The translations under genes were made by a program, and so were the position numbers. Below the pieces are notes generated by a model. It searched no databases, had not been told where the DNA came from, and saw only the letters and a program-made list of their open reading frames with translations. A stretch of DNA of 64,000 nucleotides from Gracilibacillus suaedae (GTDB lineage: Bacteria > Bacillota > Bacilli > Bacillales > Amphibacillaceae), in assembly GCF_017599345.1 (NCBI RefSeq), contig NZ_JAGFVL010000053.1, forward strand, positions 62,001 through 126,000. The letters run 5' to 3'. Numbering within the stretch: the first letter of the stretch is position 1; each line of letters begins with the position of its first letter. This document shows positions 1-14,523 of this stretch, piece by piece.

Positions 1-19
1 TGAAATGAGGGGAAAATCC

Positions 20-565
20 ATGAAACTCGATCAATGGGGATTAGATCTCAAAACAATTGTGGATGAATGGATTTCACTCGAACTTCTTTCCGAAGGTGAC
101 CTTTTTGTCGTTGGTTGTTCGACTAGTGAAGTCGCTGGGGAACGTATTGGTACAGCAGGCAGTGAAGAAGTAGCAGCCATGATTTTTCGTGAACTAACTC
201 GCTTAAAGGATATAACGGGTGTTCAGTTATGTTTCCAATGCTGTGAACACTTGAACCGAGCGATCGTTTTAGAAAAGAAAATCATGCGTGAACGAAAGCT
301 TGAACAAGTGTCAGTAAGGCCAGTTCGTAAAGCTGGCGGCTCGATGGCGGCATACGCATATGACCATTTAGAAGATGCGGTGGTAGTTGAGTCGATTCAA
401 GCGGATGCCGGTATCGATATCGGCGAAACGATGATTGGCATGCAGCTGAAACCTGTAGCAATCCCACTTCGAATGGAGAAGCGTTACGTAGGTCATGCAA
501 GAACCACAAATGCACGAACAAGACCAAAATTAATTGGTGGCCCAAGAGCAGTATATCCGAGTTAA
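20..565 (+). CDS. ywlG: YwlG-like UPF0340/TIGR01440 family protein
   Basis: A 181-residue soluble protein of the UPF0340 (TIGR01440) family, known as YwlG in Bacillus; the biochemical role is not established. The length matches the family, and the DHLEDAVVVE stretch in the middle and the PRAVY stretch near the end look typical. I chose ATG 20 over the in-frame ATG 5 because AGGGGA at 9-14 gives it a ribosome site at normal spacing. The gene lies just upstream of glyA in the same direction, as in many Bacillaceae, but a terminator separates them. The family call is by recall of sequence. Confidence 0.85.
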   Translation: MKLDQWGLDLKTIVDEWISLELLSEGDLFVVGCSTSEVAGERIGTAGSEEVAAMIFRELTRLKDITGVQLCFQCCEHLNRAIVLEKKIMRERKLEQVSVRPVRKAGGSMAAYAYDHLEDAVVVESIQADAGIDIGETMIGMQLKPVAIPLRMEKRYVGHARTTNARTRPKLIGGPRAVYPS

Positions 566-574
566 CGAACGAGC

Positions 575-620
575 TATATATGCACCTTTTTTATTTTTAC
601 GAATAAAAGGTGCATATTTT
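575..620 (+). terminator. Rho-independent terminator after ywlG
   Basis: ATATGCACCTTTT and AAAAGGTGCATAT arms flank a short AT-rich loop and run into T-rich sequence. It separates ywlG from glyA. Confidence 0.75.
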
Positions 621-649
621 CTTGTTTTTATTCGTGAAAAAGTATAGAA

Positions 650-678
650 TTATTTGAAAAATGATGTTATTTTATAAT
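650..678 (+). promoter_or_regulatory. Possible sigma-A promoter for glyA
   Basis: A perfect -10 hexamer TATAAT lies at 673-678, about 65 bp before the glyA start. The -35 is weak: TTATTT at 650-655 has 17-bp spacing, while the better TTGAAA at 654-659 is only 13 bp away. No riboswitch-like fold was evident in the leader. Confidence 0.35.
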
Positions 679-742
679 AAGATCATGTAAATAACGAATA
701 ATGTAAAAAACACCTACCAAAAATTATTAGGGGGAGCAAAAA

Positions 743-1978
743 ATGGATCAAGTAAAAAATTTTGATGCAGAAATTTTCCAAGCGATGGAAGATGAAAGAA
801 AGCGCCAGAACGATAAGATTGAATTGATTGCTTCAGAAAACTTTGTCTCAGAAGCGGTAATGGAAGCACAAGGCTCTGTTTTAACCAATAAGTATGCAGA
901 AGGATACCCAGGCCGCCGTTATTATGGTGGATGTGAGCATGTCGATGTCGCAGAGGATTTAGCGCGCAATCGTGCCAAAGAGCTGTTTGGAGCAGAACAT
1001 GTCAATGTTCAGCCACACTCCGGTGCACAGGCAAACATGGCGGTTTATTTTACTGTTTTAGAGCCAGGTGACACGGTGCTAGGTATGAACTTAAGTCATG
1101 GTGGACACTTAACACACGGAAGTCCTGTTAATTTTAGTGGTAAACTGTTCAATTTTGTTGATTATGGGGTAGATCAAGAATCTGAACAAATCGATTATGA
1201 GGATGTATTAGCAAAAGCAAAAGAAGTACAACCCAAAATGATCGTTGCCGGTGCAAGTGCCTATCCGCGCCAAATCGATTTTGCGAAATTCCGTGAAATT
1301 GCAGATGAAGTAAATGCTTATTTAATGGTAGATATGGCGCACATTGCAGGGCTTGTAGCAGCAGGTTTACATCCAGACCCGGTACCACACGCACATTTCG
1401 TAACGACAACAACGCACAAAACTTTACGCGGTCCACGTGGTGGTATGGTGTTATGTAAAGAAGAATTTGCTAAGAAAATTGATAAAACAGTATTCCCAGG
1501 TATGCAAGGTGGTCCATTAATGCACGTAATAGCTGCGAAAGCAGTAGCATTAAAAGAAGCATTACAGCCATCCTTCAAAGAGTATGGTCAGAACATTATT
1601 AAAAATGCTAAAAAATTCGGTGAAGTATTAGAATCAGAAGGTATTCGCACAGTATCTGGTGGAACAGACAACCATTTGTTATTATTAGATGTTCGTGGTT
1701 TAAACTTAAATGGTAAAGTTGCTGAAGCCGCATTAGATGAAGTGGGTATCACGACAAATAAAAACACGATTCCATTTGATCCAGAAAGCCCGTTTGTAAC
1801 CAGTGGTATCCGTGTAGGTACAGCAGCAGTAACATCCCGTGGCTTTGGAGAAGTAGAAATGGAAGAAGTCGCAAAAATTATTGCACTAACGTTGAAGAAC
1901 CCTGAAGACGAAGCAACTCTAAAAGAAGCTCGTGAACGTGTAGAGGCTCTAACAGCAAAATTCCCATTATATCAATAA
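743..1978 (+). CDS. glyA: Serine hydroxymethyltransferase
   Basis: PLP enzyme that converts serine and tetrahydrofolate to glycine and 5,10-methylene-THF, the main source of one-carbon units; cytosolic, a dimer or tetramer in the family. The 411 residues are full length. The PLP lysine is K226 in the [10 protein letters not shown] motif, the active-site region [13 protein letters not shown] lies at about 196-208, and the N-terminal ELIASEN motif is intact. The start is ATG 743 with AGGGGGAG upstream. It stands between ywlG and upp with its own terminator, so it is probably monocistronic. Confidence 0.97.
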   Translation: MDQVKNFDAEIFQAMEDERKRQNDKIELIASENFVSEAVMEAQGSVLTNKYAEGYPGRRYYGGCEHVDVAEDLARNRAKELFGAEHVNVQPHSGAQANMAVYFTVLEPGDTVLGMNLSHGGHLTHGSPVNFSGKLFNFVDYGVDQESEQIDYEDVLAKAKEVQPKMIVAGASAYPRQIDFAKFREIADEVNAYLMVDMAHIAGLVAAGLHPDPVPHAHFVTTTTHKTLRGPRGGMVLCKEEFAKKIDKTVFPGMQGGPLMHVIAAKAVALKEALQPSFKEYGQNIIKNAKKFGEVLESEGIRTVSGGTDNHLLLLDVRGLNLNGKVAEAALDEVGITTNKNTIPFDPESPFVTSGIRVGTAAVTSRGFGEVEMEEVAKIIALTLKNPEDEATLKEARERVEALTAKFPLYQ

Positions 1979-1982
1979 TGCT

Positions 1983-2014
1983 AAAAAAGCTAGACTATGG
2001 AGTCTGGCTTTTTT
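1983..2014 (+). terminator. Terminator after glyA
   Basis: AAAAAGCTAGACT / AGTCTGGCTTTTT arms with a 4-nt ATGG loop (one G-U pair) directly follow the glyA stop and end in a T run. Confidence 0.85.
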
Positions 2015-2028
2015 CGTTTTATGTGAAA

Positions 2029-2091
2029 GCGCCCGATACCCAAGAGGGAACGCCCGATAAATCATAAAAAGTGCCCGATATAACCAGAAAA
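2029..2091. repeat. Three 21-bp units with a GCCCGATA core
   Basis: The core [GAG][CT]GCCCGATA-like octamer GCCCGATA recurs in units starting at 2029, 2050 and 2071, exactly 21 bp apart. Sequence between the cores is AT-rich and not conserved. It lies between the glyA terminator and upp and does not code for anything convincing. Confidence 0.6.
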
Positions 2092-2201
2092 AGAATAACC
2101 CCTTTCTTATGCTTGCATGGTTGTCTGTTTTTCTGTACAATTTTAAGGATGAATATTGTGGGTTATTGGGATAATAATTTGAAAAAAGGAGAGTTTCCCT
2201 C

Positions 2202-2831
2202 ATGAGTAATGTGTTTGTATTAGATCATCCGTTAATTCAGCACAAATTGACGTACATACGAGATAAAAATACAGGGACGAAGGAATTCCGTGCTTTAGTA
2301 GATGAAGTTTCGACATTAATGGCTTTTGAAATAACAAGAGACCTTCCACTGGAAGAAAAAACAATTGAAACACCAGTCACTACTGCTACAACCAAAGTAT
2401 TAAGCGGTAAGAAAATGGGGATTATTCCTATTTTAAGAGCGGGGTTAGGTATGGTGGATGGCATGCTATCCCTTATTCCTGCTGCCAAAGTTGGACATGT
2501 TGGCCTTTATCGTGATCCAGAAACATTAAAACCTGTCGAATACTATATTAAACTGCCATCCGATATCGAAGAGCGTGAATTAATCGTAGTAGATCCAATG
2601 TTAGCAACTGGTGGATCTGCTAATGATGCCATTCATTCCTTGAAAAAACGTGGAGGAACTAATATTAAGTTAATGTGCTTGCTCGCAGCTCCAGAAGGGG
2701 TTGAAGTCATTCAAAAAGAACACCCTGACGTTGATATTTACCTTGGAGCGCTTGATGAGAAGTTGAATGAAAAAGGTTATATTATCCCAGGTCTTGGAGA
2801 TGCAGGAGACCGCTTGTTCGGAACAAAATAA
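2202..2831 (+). CDS. upp: Uracil phosphoribosyltransferase
   Basis: Salvages uracil with PRPP to give UMP. At 209 residues it has the usual length. The PRPP-binding loop is visible as [14 protein letters not shown] (about 127-140), the N-terminal [13 protein letters not shown] is typical, and the C-terminal [17 protein letters not shown] uracil-binding segment is complete. ATG 2202 follows AAAAAAGGAGAG. In relatives upp precedes the atp operon, as here, but with a protease gene in between. A hairpin after the stop suggests single-gene transcription. Confidence 0.97.
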   Translation: MSNVFVLDHPLIQHKLTYIRDKNTGTKEFRALVDEVSTLMAFEITRDLPLEEKTIETPVTTATTKVLSGKKMGIIPILRAGLGMVDGMLSLIPAAKVGHVGLYRDPETLKPVEYYIKLPSDIEERELIVVDPMLATGGSANDAIHSLKKRGGTNIKLMCLLAAPEGVEVIQKEHPDVDIYLGALDEKLNEKGYIIPGLGDAGDRLFGTK

Positions 2832-2842
2832 TGATGTTTTAT

Positions 2843-2874
2843 GAAATAGCATGCATTGATTTGTATGCTATTTT
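2843..2874 (+). terminator. Terminator after upp
   Basis: AAATAGCAT / ATGCTATTT arms with a loop of about 12 nt followed by TTTCT, directly after upp. Confidence 0.65.
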
Positions 2875-3091
2875 CTGATTGAAAGCACATTGAGTGGACA
2901 TCTCGTTAAGTGTACAATTTAACCTGAATTTCCTTAAATAACAGAGTTGATCTCCGTGAAGTCACCTAAAGGAGATTGAAATTATAACGCATCAAATGTC
3001 CACAACGTCAAAAAAATCTTGCTTCTCGCTATACATATCTCCCCTCCCAATCGCAAACACTACTCCTATCCAATCAAAAGGAGTGCTTCAT

Positions 3092-5179
3092 GTGTCATTG
3101 ATTTTATCCCTTTTCTTATTTACCTCAGCTATTGCAGGTTCAACTGAATACTCCTTCATTATCGAAGTAGAAGGTGATCCACATCAGTTCGCCGAAGAAA
3201 TAGAAACTTATCATCCTAATGTAGAAATCCTAGCTGTCTACGATACGATCTTCAATGGCGTTGCAATCAAAACGGATCAGCGTAACCTCGAAAGAATCAA
3301 AAGACGCACAAACTTTCAGCAAACCTATTCTGTTCAAGAATATCAAACACAAATAGCAGAGACTAACATTAATGAGAGTGTCCCTTTTTTAATACCTGAA
3401 CCTCTACCCTTCACAGGAAAAGGCGTCAAGGTAGGAATTGTTGATACCGGAATAGACTATACGCACCCCGACTTGCGTGCAAATTATCAAGGTGGATATG
3501 ATTTGGTTGATTTTGATGATGACCCAATGGAAACAACCCCTGAGCAAGGTATGCCTACGTTACATGGTACACATGTCGCGGGAATCATAGGTGCGAATGG
3601 ACAGATGAAAGGTGTTGCACCAGATGCGGAGCTATATGGCTACCGTGCACTTGGCTCAGGAGGAACCGGGACATCTGTTCAAGTGATGGCGGCAATCGAA
3701 AAAGCAGTCAAAGATGGAATGGATATAATCAACCTATCCTTAGGTAATTCGATTAATGGACCGGATTGGCCGACAAGTGTTGCCGTTAACCGTGCTACAG
3801 AGCAAGGGGTCACAGTAGTCATTGCCAATGGTAATACAGGTCCTGATTTATGGACGGTTGGCTCACCTGCAACAGCGAATCAGGTCATTTCAGTTGGGGC
3901 ATCGACCCCTAAGTTAGAGCAACCTTTTTTGTACGATCGATTTCATGACAAAAAAATTGAGATAATGCCGATGCAAGGCTCCCCTGATTGGGAATTCCCG
4001 CGTGATCTGGAAGTAACGAATAAAGAGGAGAAAATCACTCACGATACGATCTTGATTATGGATCGAGGGGAGATCCCGTTCGCCCAATTAGCTAAAGAAG
4101 CAGAGGAAAAAGGAGCAGCAGCACTGTTAATTGCTAACAATGAAGAAGAAGGAGTCTTTGAAGGTGCAGTAGATCCGAATATTTCGATACCAGTAGCAGC
4201 AATTAGTCAAGAAGACGGCAAATGGCTAAAAGAGAATCCAGGCTATTTAAGCATAGAATATCAGGAGATTCAGGATACCGTTACCGATTTTAGTTCACGT
4301 GGCCCTGTTACTGTTAATTGGGCAATAAAGCCAGAAATCGTCGCCCCTGGTGCCGGTATTCTAAGTACAGTACCAGGTGGGTACCAGGCATTGAGCGGAA
4401 CCAGTATGGCGGCACCACATGTGGCAGGGGTAATGGCATTACTGAAAGAAGCCCATCCAGATTGGACACCATCACAACTGAAAGCAGCGGTACTTACGAC
4501 AGCAAATCCGTTTCAAAACTTCCAACCTACAGAACAAGGGGCAGGTAAAATTGATCCCAAAGCAGCAGTGGACACAGACACACTAATCCATCAGTCTTTG
4601 TTGCAATTTGGCAAAATAACAGACAACAGTGAACAAAAAGTAAGTACGGTGACCGTAGAAAATATCTCAGATCATGAAAAACAATATACTTTTGAATTAC
4701 CAGAGCAAGATACCGACATTCGCTTTCAGTTGCCGAGAAGCTTTACTTTACAGCCGGGCGAAAGGAAAAAGGTAGAAGTAAAAGCAACGATAAGACCAGG
4801 GCAAATGGAAGATGGGATCAAACAAGACTATCTATATGTAAATGAAACGCCAATTCCTTATATGTTTCTAACAGAAGAACACGATATTCCTAAAGCAATG
4901 GGATTGGAGTTAACGATAACACCGCTGGAAGATAGTTATCATTATCAATTGTACTTAGTAGAAAAGGCTGAAAAAATGACGATCGACCTGTATGATGCCA
5001 AAACCTTCGCATATGTTACGACCCTAGTTGAACGTACAGATTTAAATCCAGGTGTAATTGAAGGAGAGGTTGAACAACAAGAGCAGCTTCAAACCCAATA
5101 TATTGCAAATATAACGATCGAAACCAACCATAATCAAACCTACCAATACCAGACAATTTGGGAAGGAGGAGCAGGATAA
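3092..5179 (+). CDS. Secreted subtilisin-like serine protease (S8, with PA insert)
   Basis: Probable extracellular protease. From the proposed GTG start it has a hydrophobic N terminus (SLILSLFLFTSAIAG) that could be a signal peptide, a short propeptide, then an S8 domain with the triad D118 (VDTGIDYTHPDL), H161 (HGTHVAG) and S438 (SGTSMAAPHVAG). A protease-associated domain of roughly 120 residues is inserted between H and S, and a beta-rich tail follows, as in Vpr-like proteases. GTG 3092 has AAAAGGAG at 3077-3084; an in-frame ATG at 2996 gives 32 extra residues but its nearest AAAGGAG is 21 nt away. The position between upp and atp is not usual in relatives I recall, so it may be an insertion. 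Confidence 0.85.
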   Translation: MSLILSLFLFTSAIAGSTEYSFIIEVEGDPHQFAEEIETYHPNVEILAVYDTIFNGVAIKTDQRNLERIKRRTNFQQTYSVQEYQTQIAETNINESVPFLIPEPLPFTGKGVKVGIVDTGIDYTHPDLRANYQGGYDLVDFDDDPMETTPEQGMPTLHGTHVAGIIGANGQMKGVAPDAELYGYRALGSGGTGTSVQVMAAIEKAVKDGMDIINLSLGNSINGPDWPTSVAVNRATEQGVTVVIANGNTGPDLWTVGSPATANQVISVGASTPKLEQPFLYDRFHDKKIEIMPMQGSPDWEFPRDLEVTNKEEKITHDTILIMDRGEIPFAQLAKEAEEKGAAALLIANNEEEGVFEGAVDPNISIPVAAISQEDGKWLKENPGYLSIEYQEIQDTVTDFSSRGPVTVNWAIKPEIVAPGAGILSTVPGGYQALSGTSMAAPHVAGVMALLKEAHPDWTPSQLKAAVLTTANPFQNFQPTEQGAGKIDPKAAVDTDTLIHQSLLQFGKITDNSEQKVSTVTVENISDHEKQYTFELPEQDTDIRFQLPRSFTLQPGERKKVEVKATIRPGQMEDGIKQDYLYVNETPIPYMFLTEEHDIPKAMGLELTITPLEDSYHYQLYLVEKAEKMTIDLYDAKTFAYVTTLVERTDLNPGVIEGEVEQQEQLQTQYIANITIETNHNQTYQYQTIWEGGAG

Positions 5180-5191
5180 TTTTTCTTGTAT

Positions 5192-5233
5192 AAGCGGTCA
5201 AGGGGACTGGATAAAAGTCCCTTTAATCCGCAT
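5192..5233 (+). terminator. Terminator-like hairpin after the protease gene
   Basis: GGGGACT / AGTCCC arms with a GGATAAA loop, bounded by GCGG / CCGC. The T run is short. Confidence 0.5.
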
Positions 5234-5378
5234 AAAATCAGTTATTTCGAAACTCGAAGGAATTTTCACAATATTTTCAAAAAAGGGCTTGTTGTACTTG
5301 GTGACTAGCAGTGAAAGGGATCTGCCGAAAGGTGTGGAAACTTGTCCGTTTATTTTTGTTTTTTGTCTCTGAAATCGA

Positions 5379-5407
5379 TTGACAATAGGGGGTCCCTATT
5401 GTATGCT
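5379..5407 (+). promoter_or_regulatory. Sigma-A promoter of the atp operon with palindromic spacer
   Basis: TTGACA at 5379-5384 and TATGCT at 5402-5407 are separated by exactly 17 bp. The spacer region holds a perfect inverted repeat, CAATAGGG-GGT-CCCTATTG (5383-5401), which could be an operator. About 130 nt of leader separate it from atpZ; the region 5234-5378 shows no gene. Confidence 0.75.
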
Positions 5408-5535
5408 AATTTAGTGTGGATGATAAGGGTTACAGAGGTGTGATGAAAATCACTGCAGAAGAAAATAACATGTGTATATGTGAGATTTTCTTCCTTTATA
5501 CATAAGTAATACGTTTGTATCATAGGAGTGAAAGA

Positions 5536-5757
5536 ATGTCACCACCAAAAAGGAGCCCTTACCATGGTCTGGCGGTATATAGTGCTATTTTATCACAACT
5601 CGTTGGCGCACCATTAATTGGCTTGTTTATTGGTAGAGGTATAGACAAGTATTTATCCACATCACCACTTTTTTTAGTGATCGGACTTTTTTTGGGTCTG
5701 GGAGCCGGTTTTTATGGAACCATTCATTACGTACGAGATAAAACGGGAGACGAATAA
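5536..5757 (+). CDS. atpZ: AtpZ/AtpI-family small membrane protein, first gene of the atp operon
   Basis: A 73-residue protein with two transmembrane segments (about 14-34 and 45-66) joined by a short loop (GRGIDKYL), the pattern of AtpZ, which in alkaliphiles has been linked to Mg2+ uptake and ATP synthase assembly. ATG 5536 follows AGGAGTG; the longer reading from TTG 5515 would place that ribosome site inside the coding region. It is followed 2 nt later by atpI. Function here is inferred from family and position. Confidence 0.85.
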   Translation: MSPPKRSPYHGLAVYSAILSQLVGAPLIGLFIGRGIDKYLSTSPLFLVIGLFLGLGAGFYGTIHYVRDKTGDE

Positions 5758-5759
5758 CC

Positions 5760-6874
<1,115 letters not shown>

Positions 6875-6907
6875 AATAAAATAATCTTAATTATCTATAC
6901 ATTTTAA

Positions 6908-7129
<222 letters not shown>

Positions 7130-7146
7130 TTATACTTAATCTGATA

Positions 7147-7183
7147 GAATGGCGAAGTTCGTCTAAGACAACCTTCGCCATTC
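7147..7183 (+). other. Perfect 11-bp hairpin after atpE
   Basis: GAATGGCGAAG (7147-7157) and CTTCGCCATTC (7173-7183) pair perfectly around a 15-nt loop. There is only a short CCTTT after it, so it is more likely an mRNA-stabilising or partial-termination hairpin than a full terminator. Confidence 0.7.
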
Positions 7184-7192
7184 CTTTGTAAC

Positions 7193-7337
7193 AAGAAAAG
7201 CGATAAGTGCCGTTAAGAAACGTACGGTTTGGACTGAAGCGTAGGAGATAAAGGAAACACGACGAAGAATGAGTCGATGTTGACTTATCAACGAAGCTGA
7301 GGGAAAACCGCTAGTTTCTGGCACATAGAGCTAGACA
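7193..7337. repeat. Structured ~145-nt repeat element, copy A
   Basis: Related to 21198-21342 (copy B). Three helices can join its ends: GTGCC/GGCAC (7207-7211 with 7320-7324), AGAAAC/GTTTCT (7216-7221 with 7314-7319) and CGGTTT/AAACCG (7225-7230 with 7305-7310). Copy B has different bases in the same helices yet keeps pairing. The first 21 nt (7191-7211) recur as a truncated copy at 7338-7358. It fills the atpE-atpF gap, which has no gene. Confidence 0.75.
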
Positions 7338-7423
7338 ACAAGAAAAGCGATAAGTGCCCTATAAAATAAGGCGAACGTAGCTATAAAACAAGAATGTAAT
7401 GTTACAGCGAAATAGATGACTAA

Positions 7424-8511
<1,088 letters not shown>

Positions 8512-8526
8512 GGACGATAGGGGTGA

Positions 8527-10041
<1,515 letters not shown>

Positions 10042-10047
10042 TAATAA

Positions 10048-10078
10048 AAAAGCGAAAGTGTCCGTTTAGCGACATCTC
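10048..10078. repeat. Truncated 5' end of the structured repeat element
   Basis: AAAGCGAAAGTGTCCGTTTA followed by GCGACA matches the 5' arm of the element at 21198-21342 (AGCGCCCGTTTAGCGAC); the 3' arm is missing. It lies in the atpA-atpG gap. Confidence 0.55.
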
Positions 10079-10116
10079 GTAAGTAATAGCGTCAACCTTT
10101 TAGGAAAGGGCGGTGA

Positions 10117-10986
<870 letters not shown>

Positions 10987-11013
10987 TACAATCGTACGGT
11001 AGTAAATCTTTAG

Positions 11014-12432
<1,419 letters not shown>

Positions 12433-12460
12433 TTCGCCTTTAGCTTTTATTCCAGCCTAA

Positions 12461-12871
<411 letters not shown>

Positions 12872-12875
12872 CAAG

Positions 12876-12920
12876 GAAAAGGGGCTGCCTCAACCGACTG
12901 GTTGAGCGCAGCCCCTTTTC
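12876..12920 (+). terminator. Terminator of the atp operon
   Basis: AAAAGGGGCTGC pairs with GCAGCCCCTTTT, and inside it CTCAACC pairs with GGTTGAG around CGACT, giving a stem of about 19 bp ending in TTTTC. Confidence 0.92.
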
Positions 12921-13120
12921 AAGTTGCAAATAAATCCCTCAAGTTGCAAATAAATCCCTCAAGTTGCAAATAAATCCCTCAAGTTGCAAATAAATCCCTC
13001 AAGTTGCAAATAAATCCCTCAAGTTGCAAATAAATCCCTCAAGTTGCAAATAAATCCCTCAAGTTGCAAATAAATCCCTCAAGTTGCAAGAAGAACCCCC
13101 AAAGTTGCAAGAAGAACCCA
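12921..13120. repeat. Tandem array: eight identical 20-bp units plus two variants
   Basis: The unit AAGTTGCAAATAAATCCCTC repeats eight times without a mismatch from 12921 to 13080, then two diverged units (AAGTTGCAAGAAGAACCCCC-like) run to 13120. The period is 20 bp, so it cannot stay in one reading frame; short ORFs across it are accidental. It begins at the last base of the atp terminator. Confidence 0.95.
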
Positions 13121-13452
13121 GAAAACAGAAAGGTAAATCTAAAAGCAGTGCATCACATGCCATCCTTTCAAGATTTCAACTAAAAAAACAATTCCCTTGT
13201 CGAAAATTCAGCACATTTTTCTCAGATCTCCACTTTCTCATCTACTATATAGAGTGCCCATATTCTTATAACAACTCTTTAGTCCCATCATCTACTTAGA
13301 AATGGTACAAAATGGATTATATCCCTGTCCTCATATCTAATAAAATAACATTTTAGCTAAATTTCCCGGGAAATATCAAAGTATATCCGATTAAGGCGAA
13401 TCGTCAATATATATGTTAAAATAGAGAAAAACAAGTAAACGAGGGATATATT
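13121..13452. other. Gene-free gap between repeat array and ywzB
   Basis: About 330 bp of AT-rich sequence. I see no ORF with a ribosome site and no RNA gene; a promoter for ywzB must be near the right end but no clear hexamers stand out. Confidence 0.5.
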
Positions 13453-13686
13453 ATGATGCAAAGTTTGGCGCAAGAAGGATTGATCGGGATGTTATCACAT
13501 CTCATTTTTATCGTGATTACATGGCAAGTCCTTCAAGCTCTGAATTTCGACGAATTATTTAGAAAGAATAAAGTGTTTGAAGCACGAATATTGGTTATCT
13601 TCATTACGATAGCAATTGGTTCAACCGTGAGTAACTTTTTCTTAGACTTCTTAAAGTGGTCCCAACAATTAATCTACCTTTTTTAA
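13453..13686 (+). CDS. ywzB: DUF1146 family membrane protein (YwzB-like)
   Basis: A 77-residue protein with two transmembrane helices (about 12-30 and 45-65), matching the small DUF1146 family whose Bacillus member YwzB sits in the same place between the atp operon and ywmB/murAA. Function unknown. ATG 13453 and ATG 13456 both follow GAGGGA at 13441-13446. Confidence 0.85.
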   Translation: MMQSLAQEGLIGMLSHLIFIVITWQVLQALNFDELFRKNKVFEARILVIFITIAIGSTVSNFFLDFLKWSQQLIYLF

Positions 13687-13768
13687 GTTTACTCATACCA
13701 AAATAATAAAAAAGAGTATGAATACTTTATTTCCTGCCAATACTTCTAATAAAAAAGGAGTGCGGGAA

Positions 13769-14488
13769 ATGAAGTATTTTTTTATATTGCTTGTGACGGT
13801 TGGAATGATGTTCTCTGTAGATCAATTACTTACTGAGACAAAAACAAATATAGAGAATCAAAAGGAAATAGACGAATTGATAGAATTAGTGGATGATCAG
13901 GATCTTCAACTATCAAACTTGCAAACTACTATTAGAGAATCAATGGAAATAACGGACATAGAAAGTTTTATTTCTAAAATCAACGGGTATCAACTCGATA
14001 TACAAGAAAAAGATCAAGATAATAATCGACTGAAATTCAGTACAGACCGACAAGAAAACACTGGAATTACCGAATCAATCTTATTAGTGCGTATTAATGA
14101 ACAGGAGGAACAATTTCAGATCATCTATACGATTACGGCGAATGAAACAGCACCGGAAGTACTAAAAGTATATAAAGAGAAAATGAAAGAAATTACTAAT
14201 GGCTTATTTAAAAAAAATGCGCAATATTTTTCTTGTGTTGAAGCGTGGAAAGATGGTATGATAGATATTGTTTGTTTTATAAATTTTGTAAAATCACGAC
14301 TAGATATGACAATAACTGACGAAATAAAAGAGCCAGATTTTTATACGTGGACTGGCTATACACCAAAATGGAACAATAAATTGCAACAAAATGATGAAGA
14401 AATTAATATGCAAATCGCAGTAAGAGAGCGGATAGGAGATCGGACAACTATCACTATAGGAACACCTATCCTAATACATGAATACTAA
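13769..14488 (+). CDS. ywmB: YwmB family (TATA-box-binding-like) secreted protein
   Basis: A 239-residue protein with an N-terminal hydrophobic segment (YFFILLVTVGMMFSV), so secreted or anchored. Its place directly before murA and its length match YwmB, a structurally known protein of unknown function. ATG 13769 is preferred over ATG 13718 because AAAAAAGGAG at 13751-13760 is placed for it and because this start puts the hydrophobic segment at the N terminus. The identification leans on synteny. Confidence 0.8.
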   Translation: MKYFFILLVTVGMMFSVDQLLTETKTNIENQKEIDELIELVDDQDLQLSNLQTTIRESMEITDIESFISKINGYQLDIQEKDQDNNRLKFSTDRQENTGITESILLVRINEQEEQFQIIYTITANETAPEVLKVYKEKMKEITNGLFKKNAQYFSCVEAWKDGMIDIVCFINFVKSRLDMTITDEIKEPDFYTWTGYTPKWNNKLQQNDEEINMQIAVRERIGDRTTITIGTPILIHEY

Positions 14489-14523
14489 TAATAATGAATA
14501 TGGTCTACAGAGGAGAATGAGCC

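Noticed and set aside
12921-13120. CRISPR array
   Set aside because: The 20-bp units are contiguous with no unique spacers, and no cas gene is present.
13084-13299. 71-residue plus-strand ORF starting in the 20-bp repeat array
   Set aside because: Begins inside the degenerate repeats, has no ribosome site and no recognisable protein pattern.
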